In this document: positions 22,101-34,100 of the stretch, in pieces
Position numbering within the stretch: position 1 is the stretch's first letter
Layout of the letters: each line of letters begins with the position of its first letter
Source of the DNA: Prosopocoilus inquinatus
Lineage: Eukaryota > Arthropoda > Insecta > Coleoptera > Lucanidae
Length of the DNA stretch: 64,000 nucleotides
NCBI GenBank assembly: GCA_036172665.1
Contig: CM069871.1
Coordinates: 9,238,001 to 9,302,000 of the forward strand
Reading direction: 5' to 3'
Notes under the pieces: model-generated
Database searches by the model: none
Told to the model about the DNA's origin: nothing
The model's input: only the letters and a program-made list of their open reading frames with translations
Translations under genes and position numbers: made by a program

Positions 22101-25100
22101 TTAATTGTCAATTGATCGTCTTATGTTATTTATTTTTTTTTCACTATATTCTGATCGCCATTTTTTGACTCGATGATCGACTTCAATTTTTCCGTTTTTA
22201 ATTTTTAATTTTTCAGCTGATCATCTTGTTTTTTTGTTTTCTTCTTTGGTTTGATTTTATTTGACACGATTTTTCTTTATTTTTTAATTGTCAGTTGATC
22301 GTCTTTTGTTTTTTTTTTCTTTTTTTTCCCTTTAATTTAAAGTTTATTTTACTTTTACACTTTAATCACGTCGATCGATCGCCCTTTGTTAAACCGCGAG
22401 ATATTTCGAATTAATTTATCTAAAATGGTCTTTAATCGATTTTATTTTTCAATCATCAATTGTACATCTTGCTTTCTGTTTTTTTTCTTTGGTTTGATTT
22501 GATTGATCGTCTTTTGTTTTTTCTTTGCTTTCCCCTTTATTTGATTCGAGCTTGGGGAACTTCATTTGCTTGCACAGTTACGACCTCAAGGACGCATACG
22601 GCCTCCGCATTTATTTATTATACGCTTGACGGCCTTGAAATAAATATACATTGTATGTTTTATTTGAAAAATGCAGATTGCCGAAACTAAAATTAAATTA
22701 TAAAGCTAAATTTTGATTAACTCAAAATTACCTACTTGATCGAAAAGTGAATTTTAAATTCTTTCAAAACACGCCCGGAAAGTCGAACTTATATTTTGTT
22801 CAAAATCTTAATATAGTTTTGATTCATGATTGCGGGTGTAATTTAATCTATTTTATTTTAACATAAACTTTCTCAGTAGATAAGAGCTGGACAGGAAATA
22901 CCGTAGTCTAAACAATTGGCCCGCAGAAACCGTGCGAATACGTCTCTGTTCCCCGCCGTGCTAATGTCACGAAGACTCTTTCGGAACGGCTGTATGTAAT
23001 TGTTAACGGGTCACTTTGCTAAGCTACAAAGAATTAGTTTATTGCGCGGGACAGTTCATTGGGAACCGTCGCGGAAGGTGCTCAATAAAGCCTAAAAATG
23101 ACGTGGGAGTTTTTCTGAAAAGGACCTTCCTTTTTAGAACCAAGGCCCGGGACAAGGTTTGTGTATCGGATAAACCACCCCCTAGTGCCTTTAGCTCATA
23201 CCTGAGTGATACCATCTACTAAATGCTACGTTTATCCCAAATACTGAATTACTTTAAGCGCGCAGAGAACGTGACATTAAATTAATTTAAAAGCTTGTTA
23301 AAATTTCCACCTGTTTTAGGCAACCTGTGTAACGCCTGCAGGCTAAGCGAGGAGAGGTGGAAAGTATTAATGTAAATAATTAGGCACCTCGACTTGAGAG
23401 AATGCCAAATTAAAAATCGTCCTAACTATGCGGCTGTTTTTGCTGTAGCAGTTTAATCCCCTAAATACCCCTTTAGGGAAACATGAGTGGGTGTGTGTAC
23501 TTGTATACACGGAAAAAAAACAGCCTGGATGCCTAGAATCCATTCGAAGACCCCCAGGGCATCGCAGAGTCTCTGTTACTACCTTCCGCCTGATAAGGTA
23601 TTGTAATTGTTATCTGACATGCCATATTCAGTTTTCTCTTTCAAATTTTTTTTATACTTGTTTATTTTTCTTTGTATCAATTTAAATTAGTGCTCAGTAA
23701 AACCATTGTAGCACGTAATGCTAATAATCAAACTAAGGTAAAGAAACTGAGTAATTACATAAGAATAATTTGATTTTTGTCTTACTTAAATCTGTAAGTT
23801 AAACGGCTGTGGGAGCGTACCAGTTCGCGCAATCAAGGGAAGTTTTCCCTAATTATTTAAATTTGAAAAGAAAACTAAAATTAACCCTATTTCCTTGCTT
23901 TGAAAACCACGTATACAAATACGTGCTGCAACGTTGGAATTTCTTATTTTTTCAAATTAAAACCGACGCCTAGAAACCCGTTTTTTTACAACTGATGGCA
24001 TCACCTTTTTAGGTAAATACGAATACCCAAAATGTGTGACATGAACACACGTAGAGATCGAAAGGATTGAGAAAATATAAAGAGCTGCGTAAGGTAAGTC
24101 GCAAACCAGGAATGACGTGAGATAAATTTAATTTACGAATGAGTTTCGGATACGAAGCAAAAGGAAATATGAGGTTAACAAACAGTCTAAAAAGGAAATT
24201 CAATAGGCTAAACATTGATAAGTTCGTATCACCTTGGATGCAAGTCCAGGACCTTACAAATCTCTCCACAATAATTTTAAGAGCATATTAAAATTGCACT
24301 CGAATTAAGCAAACCTGTTTCGTCTGCATTTATTTATTTCTTATAATTTAAAAGTACTAGATAGATCATTTAAAGCGCAGATGAGAATTTCATTTATTTA
24401 CTTGGACAGTTGCGAGTTCAAGGACCCCCTATGCCAGCCTCCGAATTTATTCATTATTAATTTGATGGCCATGAAAGGACAGACATTTACGTTTTCTTCT
24501 AAAGGTTCGATGCTTAAAGAAAGTTGGGAACCCCTGTTCCACACAATCTTTAATTTTTATTTCTTTATTTCTTATTTGCATTTCGTTTAAAATCACTTTA
24601 TAAATCCTATGAAGAAGAAATGGAAATTTCATTTGCTTGGACAGTTACGAGCTCAAGGACCTCCAGAGCTTTCGAATTTATTTATTATGACCATGAAAGG
24701 GGGCCGGTTGACGGACGCTTACGTTTTCTCCTTAAAGAAAAAGTTTTGAAACCCTGTTCAATACAATATTTCATTTCTTTATTTCTTATTTGTCCTTCGT
24801 TTAGAAGTACTCGATAAATCCTCGAAGCACAAACGGGAACTTCATTTGTTTGGATAGTTACGAGCACAAGGACTTCCAAAGCATCCGCCGAATCGATTTA
24901 TTATTAAATTGATGGTGCTTAAGAAAGATTGGGAATTCCGTTTCTACAGCGTGTTTCATTTCTATTTCCGTATTTCTTATTTGCTCAAAGTACTCTTAAT
25001 TAATTTTTGATACGCAGATGGGAACTTCCTTTTCTTGTACAGTTACGAGCTCAAGGACCCACAAAGTCTCTTCCTGTTTAAATTAACGTTATCAAATATT

Positions 25101-28100
25101 ATTATTAATTGGTGCTAAAACGTCGGAATTTCTTTTTATTTATTTCAAAAATCAAAGCCATCTTACAGGATAATCGATCATACCTAGATCTGGGCAGGAG
25201 CTATCGAATTAGTTTTTTACATTTTATTCAAGTGGGGGTGAAAATTGAAGGAAAGAATCTTCTAGAAATTGCTCGAATGGTTCGCGACTTGTTGCTTCGC
25301 ACAGTATCATAAAATAAATGACGTGCGACGCAATTTACATTACATGGACTGTACAGTAAACGAAATGTTTACAAAAGCGTAAAAACGAAGCAAATTATGA
25401 AGTCTAGACAGACGACTTTATTACAAGCTATTTAAATCTGCATGGAATGTATACATATATACCGTAGCCGCACAAATAATAATGAAATGATGTTTGTACT
25501 TTCCGTCATTTATTTTTTACTCGGGCTTTTGTGCCAGTTTGTGCTCGACTTGAAAAAAAAAATTGGACGGCAGGGAATTAATTAATGCAATCAATCTTAC
25601 TTTTATGTGACGGTGAATGAAACAAATCCTCTCGTACATGTCAGATTATTCCCAAGACGCAAGGTTTTCCCATTCAAACCAATCCCAAAAGGCCACCCAC
25701 ACAGACGAAACAAAACAGCCAAAAATTTAAAACCTAATACATAAATTATTAAATTGATTTAAAAATCTAGCAACGTTAGACAGTATCCTAGAAAATTAAA
25801 AACTAACATAGAACGTTACAAGCTATCCAAGAAAATTAGAAACTATTCTAGAATAATAGAAGCTAGACGTGTTAGATGGCGTAATGGCAATGGTACAATA
25901 AGGGTGACCAAAACATTTTTAAAAATTAATTAATGTTAGCCAAACCATTTTCTTAAGCCCCCCCAATTACTAGAAATTTATTTTACTCACAGAATTTCGG
26001 GGCAATCCGTCGGTTTACCAAGACGCCCCCCTCTTCTAACATAGTGCAGCACCTCCAGATTATTCCGTGCTGGATAGGGTTGTTGACCGAGCGTCATGAT
26101 CTCCCAGAGGAGCACGCCGAAAGCCCACACGTCCGATTGATTCGTGAAGACGCCATCGACCAAAGACTCGGGCGCCATCCAACGAACGGGCAACAACCCC
26201 TCCCCCTCTTTCCTGTAGTAATCGTTCTTGTAGATGTCCCTGGCCAACCCGAAATCGCCAATCTTCACGATTCTACTGTCGGGTTCGGTCGACGAAACCA
26301 GGCAGTTGCGACAGGCGAGGTCTCTATGGACGAAGTGCATTTCCTCCAGGTATCTACACCCCGTCGCGACGTCCACGCACATCTTCAGAAGCTCAACGAG
26401 CGTCAGGGGAGGCGGATTCGACTGGGGGAGGGCGAATGGAAAAAGCGATTTTATTCCAAAGTACTTAAGCAAAACGCACGCAACCAATCTCACCCCGGTT
26501 TTCCTCGACGACCTCAAATACGTGAGCAAATCTCCACCCTCCATGAGCTCCATGATGATGAAATGGGGATCGTTGTCGAGACAGACACCCAACAACTGGA
26601 GGATGTGCTTGTGTTTGAAGTGACTCATCAGCTGGGCCTCTTGTAGAAACTCGGTTTTCTCTTGGTCGGAGGCGCCCTTCCTCAAAGTCTAAAGCAAAAG
26701 TTTACAGGGAAAGTTCAGAAGTTGTTTGTGACGGCGCGCTTACTTTCACCGCGACTTTTGTGTCGCCCCCGCTGGACGTCAGGCCTTTCGCTTTGCCCTC
26801 GAAGACCTCACCGAAGGCACCGCTGCCCAAAAATTTCATTAAAGTTATCTGATCCCTGGAACAAAATTTAGAAAAAATCTTTAATAACAAGGATTTGAAA
26901 TAGATTTTTGAATCGCTCGTCGATGAGAGGATGGGACAGGAACGGGGAAAGAAGAGAAGAAGCTTTGGGACTGGCGGTGCAAAATGAGAAAAGGGCAGCA
27001 GGAAGTGAAAGAAAAGGAATGTGAAGAAGTTGCAACGCAAAGCAATTAAAGAAAAAAGAGGAGAAGATAGAGGAAGAAGGGAGGCCATGAAGAAAAAAAG
27101 ACGAATGGGAAAGATGGGAAATGCCAAAGTTTAAAGAAGAGGGAAGTCGAAATGTGAAGAAGATGAAACGTAATTAAAGAAAGAAAAAGTGAAAACCGGA
27201 AATGAGGAAGGTGGGGTGGAAAATGAGAAAACGGCGGCAGGAGAAAAAAGAAGAATGTGAAAAAGATGTAACGCAACTCAATTAAAGAAAAACGAAAAGA
27301 AGAGAGAGGAAGAAGGAAGACCATGAAGAAAAAAAGGCAAGATAAGAGCCAGGAATGGGAAAAGATGAGGGATACTAAAGTCTGAAGAAGATGGATGGAG
27401 AAATGTGTAGATTGGAAATGAGGAAGAAGCGAGGACAATCAAACGCCCCTTATCTGTCAAGGCCCCAACGACCTACCTTCTTATATGCGGCAAGAGCGTA
27501 ATCTCCTCGGCTGTGGGTTGGGCCGAAACGTACAAGACATTCGTATTATGAACAAAATTGCCCCTCCTAGGAAGCTCCCTGAGGGTGGCGAGTTCCACGT
27601 CGGGTCCTCGTATGGGTGCTATCACATGCTGGCTCTTCTTGTTCTTCTTACAGTTCCACTTACCTACAACCACCCACCCACATTTCAAAACTGTCTTGGA
27701 CGCATCGTTAGGATTACTTACAACATGCGACGCATATGAGGAGGGCGACGACGATTGAAAGAGGGATGCAGATGGCGACGAGAATCAACATCAACGGATC
27801 GGGTTTTTCGGCGAGCAGGGCGGCGGTGGTGGGATCGAATTCGATGTCCTCACTTGGATCTGACCAACCGTAGTCGTTCAGTGCCAAAGCCCGAAAGGCG
27901 TAGCGGAATTCGTCGCTTAAACCGTTGATCTTCCAGTAGGTTTCTGAGAAAAATTTAAGGGATGAAGGGCCAATTAAATTATTTTACCAAGCGCCAAGCT
28001 CTTCGTGCCTAGCCCAATTCCACAGCGTTGGAAGTAATGATTGGCTGAGTTGTCCAAACTGGGTCGTTTTTTTTTTTTTAATATGAAAACTTACCCGTCC

Positions 28101-31100
28101 CATTATAAAATTGCTCCCATTCGAATTCCTGTTCCTCCACAGATGGGGCTGTATGGAACCAAGCGCTTCTATTGGTGCTGCGTCTTTCGCGATAGGTCTT
28201 CAACTTCATCCCTTCAAGCTTATACAAAATGATGGGGGACCCATTTTCCCTGGAAGGTTCCCACCATACTTTAGACTCGTTTCCACTGACGAAGCGAACT
28301 TCGGGTTTGCCGGGGGGTGAAGGCCTATCGCCTTAAATTAAAAAAGCAACAAATTTTTTATGCATTTTTTTGTGGATTCTTCCGCGTGGCACTCACTCAC
28401 CGAGGGTCTCGAAAGTAAACCTGGAATCCTTGGGCCAAATGTATAGTTCCTCGTAATCCGGGTAGGTGAGCATGAAACGAAACTTGTATTGGGTTTTCGG
28501 TTTTAAATTCTCGACGTAGAGCTCGATGGTGTTGTCCAAGCCATCATCTTGGGGTTTGATCTTCTCCCAGTCGTTGGAGGTCAATGGGGCGTACTCAGCG
28601 ACGAAAGTCTCTGTGTATTTGGAGACGTTCCATTTGGCCTGGAGGGTGTAGGCCGTGTAATTAATAACCGTGATGTTGTCGGGTTCGGGGAACGTGGTGA
28701 TTTTAACGCTGGTGCTGTCGCTGGACGTGTCGTTGGTTTGGCTGTACGCTCGGACCCACACCAGGTAGCTCTCGTTGGGCGATAATTTTTGCAGGAAAGC
28801 GGAGTACTGGCTCGCGCCCACCGGAATGTCGTTGTCCATGACCATTTGCTCGCCTTTCTGTCTTATGCCCGATATAGTTCCTTCCGTTTGCCAGTGGATT
28901 TCGTAATAGATTGTGTCGCCGTTGAATTCTTTGGGCGGCAGCCAAGTCACCCTCACCAAGGTCGGGTTGAGGACCGTTACGGTGATGTTCTGTGGTTCTG
29001 ATGGTGCTGAAAAGGCATTTTTTTTTTACCTCTTACCACTTTTTTGTTAAATGAATCATTTGATTAGAAGAAAATTCTAAACTTAATTTATAACTTTACA
29101 AAAGATCGTGAGCGTTCTCCCAAGGTTACTTTAAATGTTTTAAATTTTAACTAATCAAACAGCGCGCCCTTTTTCGCTTATACAGTAAATTCACGCGCTT
29201 CCTGATACGCGTGTAAGCATCGCAAACTCTTTTCATATTCTCTTGAACATTCAACTGACGCACAGGTGGCGAGACTCAGTTATCAAAATACTTAAATACT
29301 TATGGCAAGAGACATTGCAATTTTTGATTTGTCAATCCACAGTTTAAAATTTACACTGGAGGGCCATTATTTGGCCGCTTTGTGTGGAGTAAGTTATTAT
29401 GCAAACTAGCTTCTTATTAGGTCAAAAATAATTGAGTGATGTCGCAAATTCTAAGCCAAAAAAAAAAAAAACAAAGGGGCGAACTCACAAGTTGAGTAGG
29501 TATTAGAATTATTGAAGAAAAAAAAAGGAACGCCACGAAAGCGCCACGAAAGAAGTCTAATGATAACAACAGAAGAAAAAAAGATAATGAGGACCATGAA
29601 ACAGGCAAGAAGGAAAGTCAAGGAGAAGCAGAAGTTGGTTGGGTGAACTGGTAATTTCATTTGAACACCAGACTTACTAAAAAAGAAGCTGAAGGTAAAG
29701 AGGCAAAAACGGAAAGAAGAAAAGGCAAATTTCAGAAAAACGAAGAGTTTTCGGTTGAACTACGTAAAAGACAAATTTAAAAAAAAAAATGCTGGATAAG
29801 AAAGAAAAAAGTGCCGCAAAAGAAACACAAGAGAAATCTAACGATAGGAAAGGAAGAAAAGGCCGTAGAAAGAAGAAGAATAAGTGTCATGAAACAATAG
29901 AGAAGGAAAGTTATGGAAAGCGGATATTGATGTTAGGAGATCGGCCATTTGAAAATCGGAATTGCTGAAAAAAAAGTTGCGACCATTTGAAAATCAGAAT
30001 TGCTAAAAAAGAAGTTGAAGGTAAAGAAGTAAAAGGAAACGAAACGAAAGGAAAATATAAGAAGTACAAAGAAATTCTGAAGTAGAAAGAAAAAGAAGTA
30101 TCACGAAAGTGGCACCATGATAACAAAGCAAGAAAGGAAGTTAGGCAAGAAGGAAAGTTCAAAAAAGCAGAAGTTAGTGTGAATGGACTGGTCATTTAAA
30201 AATCAAAATTGCTGAAAAAAGAGAAGCTATAGGGAAAGTAGCAAAAGATATGAAACGAAAGATTAATTGAAGAAATTGACCCAAGTTTAAAGAAATATTA
30301 AAGAAGAAAGAAAAAGAAATGTCACAAAAGAGATTATAAAGGAAGTTAAACTACTGCACAAGAAATAGTTAAAATAATTTGCTTTTGGATCAATGATGAC
30401 CAAGTTCCTCTGTCTAACATAATTTGTGAAAGGACTTCACAACCAAAATTTGTTTGACTCAATAGAAAAAATAAATTGTTCATAAAGAATAATTGATACT
30501 TATAAAAAAAAAAGACGTAATCCAAACATTCAATTCCATTCCTTTATAATTTCTTCTTCTGCTAACGTTTCGTTCCTCCTTATAAAAGGTCATCCTCAGG
30601 GTAAGCTGCGGCTTTACTTGTCTATTGTTTAATTTTGTTCTGTTTAATTAAATATTTTTTCCAAGTCACTTTCATCCTTCCTTTTTTTGAAACTTTTTTC
30701 TTCCTTACAGAACGCCATTACCAGAGTTGTTACAACATAATGTCCAAATTAATCTTGTTTAAAAGTTCTGTTCACTTGTTCTTCTTCTTCTTAATGATGC
30801 CAACGTTTTGGCCTTTATTACGAAACGATTTCCTCAAGACTACATTTGCTATTCTTCTTCTTTTCCTTGCCATTGCTGATTTTTAGTTAAATATTTTTTT
30901 ACCATTGGGATATCCTGTCGGTACTGTTCTTCTATTTTTGCTAAGATTTTCGTCTTCTTTGTCATCATTATTAAGTTATCAAAAAAAATGTCGACTTTTT
31001 CTTCTTACGTTTCGTCCTTTATTACGTCTACGAGACTACTTCTGCCATTCTTCTTCTTCTTCTTCTTCTTGTTTCCATGGCTGATATTCAATTAACTTTT

Positions 31101-34100
31101 TTTTCCAATGCGACTTCCGGTCACTATTCTTTTTTATTGGAGTTTCTTTTGATTCTTCTTTACAAAACAACCTTATCAAAGTTATTTCAAATAAATGTTC
31201 AAATTAATCTTGTTTAAAAGTTCTGTTCACTTGTTCTTCTTCTTAATGATGACAACGTTTTGGCCTTTATTACGAAACGATTTCCTCAAGACTACTTTTG
31301 CTATTCTTCTTCTTTTCCTTGCCATTGCTGATTTTTAGTTAAATATTTTTTTACCATTGGGATATCCTGTCGGTACTGTTCTTCTATTTTTGCTAAGATT
31401 TTCGTCTTCTTTGTCATCATTATTAAGTTATCAAAAAAAATGTCGACTTTTTCTTCTTACGTTTCTTTCTTTATTACGACTACGAGACTACTTCTGCCGT
31501 TCTTCTTCTTCTTCTTCTTGTTTCCATGGCTGATATTCAATTAACTTTTTTTTCCAATGCGACTTCCAGTCACTAATCTTTTTTATTGGAGTTTCTTTTG
31601 ATTCTTTTTTACAAAACAATCTTATCAAAGTTATTTCAAAGAAATGTTCAAATTAATCTTGTTTAAAAGTTCTGTTCACTTGTTCTTCTTTTTAATGATG
31701 CCAACCTTTTGGCCTTTATTACGAAACGATTTCGTCAAGACTACTTTTGCTATTCTTCTTCTTTCCCTTGCCACTGCTGATTTTTAGTTAAATATTTTTT
31801 TACCCTTGGGATATCATGTCGAGACTCTTCTTCTATTTTTGCTAATATTTTCGTCTTCTTTGTCATCATTATCAAGTTATCAAAAAAATGACGACTTTTT
31901 CTTCTTAAGTTTCGTTATTTATTACGAAAGGACTACTTCTGCCGTTCTTCTTCTTCTATTTCTTGTTTCCATTGTTGATATTCAGTTAAATTTTTTTTCC
32001 AATACGACTTCCAGTCACTATTCTTTTTTATTCTTCTTCTTTACAAAACAACCTTATCAAAGTAATTTAAAAGAAATGTTCAAATAAATTTTATTTTTAA
32101 CTTGTGTTATTGCTCCTCTTCAGCCAACGTTCTTTTTGTTGCTACCACTGCTGATGTTCATTTAAATATTTTTTTTTCACCATCTCTTCCAGTCGCTGTT
32201 CGTCTTCTCTTTTTAATTGACGTTTTCTCTTCCTTGCAAAAAACTCCTTATATGTCCAAATATGCAATATGCCCAAATACTCTGTCGTTGCTACCACTGG
32301 TAATGTCTATTTAAGTTTTTTTTTTTTTTGCACCAAGACGTCCAGCCACTGTACTTTTTTTCTTCTTTGTTGGGTTCTTCTTCCTTTCTTAAAAAACAAC
32401 ATCCTCAGAGTTTCACCGCTTTCTTCCTACTTGTTACCATTTTATAGATTTGACAGTAAGTACGAAGACTCTAGTAAAGATAGATGAGATTTTGAATCTT
32501 GATTGTCTTTGTCCTTTAGCCAGGGCAGGTCTCCCTAAATCATAGATCAATCAAGAATTTCCATTAATACAGGACAAAAGGAATTGCCAAATAATATTTG
32601 CAATAAATAAAATCAGGCAACATTAAGTACGCTGAAGAAAGGAAGAACGTCGAAAGCGTCAATGTTTGAGTTATTCGTTATTTATACCAATGTTTTTTCT
32701 TGCAAATATATTAACTATAACAATCGGATAAACATCCAAATCGGCCGAGATAATATGGTCCCCTCAGACTGATCTCTTGCATTTGGTTCATCAACAGACT
32801 ATGGCCAGATTGTAACAAAAATCCTTTGGGTCTACCCCCCAAACTATTTTTGTGATGTTTGGTTAAATTAGTTTGGGGATTGTTTCTCATCCAGTAAATT
32901 AAATCGACCAAAAAGAATCTGGTAATGCGAGAATCTTGCACTTTTTTTTTTCTTTTAAATTAATTTTCCACCCCAACCCAAACCGCACCGACCGGAAGGT
33001 GAAACTGCACACATTCAATTTAACAAATTATAAATTAGTTGCTGCCATGACGTTATTGGTTCTTCAACAGACTATGGCCAGATTATAAGAAAAATCTTTT
33101 GGGTCCACCCCCCAAACTATTTTTGTGATGTTTGGTTAAATTAGTTTGGGGATTGTTACTCATCTTTTAAATTAATTTTCCACCCCAACCCAACCCGCAC
33201 CAACCGGAAGGTGAAACTGCACACATTCAATTTAACAAATTATAAATTAGTTGCTGCCATGACGTTATTGGTTCATCAACAGACTATGGCCAGATTATAA
33301 GAAAAATCTTTTGGGTCCACCCCCCAAACTATTTTTGTGATGTTTGGTTAAATTAGTTTGGGGATTGTTACTCATCTTTTAAATTAATTTTCCACCCCAA
33401 CCCAACCCGCACCAACCGGAAGGTGAAACTGCACACATTCAATTTAATAAATTATAAATTAGTTGCTGCCATGACGTTTTATGATTCGAGGAAGCTGAGA
33501 GGTCGTCGATGATTGACAATTAAGTACACAGTCACTTTTCTTCCGTCCCTCGAGATAATTCTCGTACATTTGCAGCGAAATGTTTCACAATCGAGGACTT
33601 CGACGTGTAATTTAGCGCCTTTTTTTCCTCCGTTAAGTTTTCCTATATGCACAAGGATACGTGTTGCAAACGTTAAAAGCAAATTAAAGTGTTAATAGCA
33701 TACGTGACTTCTATCCACATCCTTAATTTCGCGCACACGACGACGACGAGGAACGAAAGAAAAAGGCGAGCAAGGATATAAAGATTTGCCTTGTAGAGGA
33801 CACGCATAGGAATGATCTATGTTTAACTACACGGCAATTGCTTAATTAGCATTAATTATTAGGTATGCAGAATGTAAATGAAATTGTCACGGCCCAATGG
33901 CGACGCCGCCGCCGCCGTCGCCTCCTCCTCCACCATCACCACCAAGAGTTACGGGTTAAAAATCGCTATGGTGAAATGCTTCTTTCCGAGACTGTGACCA
34001 TCGGAGTCCGCCGTTTCTTGTGTCCGCGCAAAAATCCGTAAAATCGGCGATTTTCCGGCGGTCTGTCGCAAGCGTCTGCATTGTCGCCCGGGGTCTTGCA

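Larger units (their letters stand above)
20640..25060 (+). repeat. Intronic repeat family with CTTCATTTGCTTGGACAGTT anchor
   Basis: In the 6.3-kb sev intron the phrase TTCATTTGCTTGGACAGTTA (or a close variant) occurs near 20670, 21200, 21407, 22561, 24390, 24628, 24839 and 25025. It is usually followed by GAGCTCAAGGA and a TTTATTATTA stretch. Spacing varies from about 180 to 1,800 bp. It looks like a partly tandem, partly eroded family; no coding frame persists. Confidence 0.75.

Noticed and set aside
26044..26646. 200-codon plus-strand frame over the kinase exons
   Set aside because: It is the antisense shadow of conserved sev kinase exons.
26702..27460. Leu/Phe/Ser-rich minus-strand frames
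   Set aside because: They come from the purine-rich intron repeats; codon content is low-complexity.
32740..33480. CRISPR-like array
   Set aside because: Units are 212 bp without short palindromic repeats or unique spacers, and the DNA is eukaryotic.
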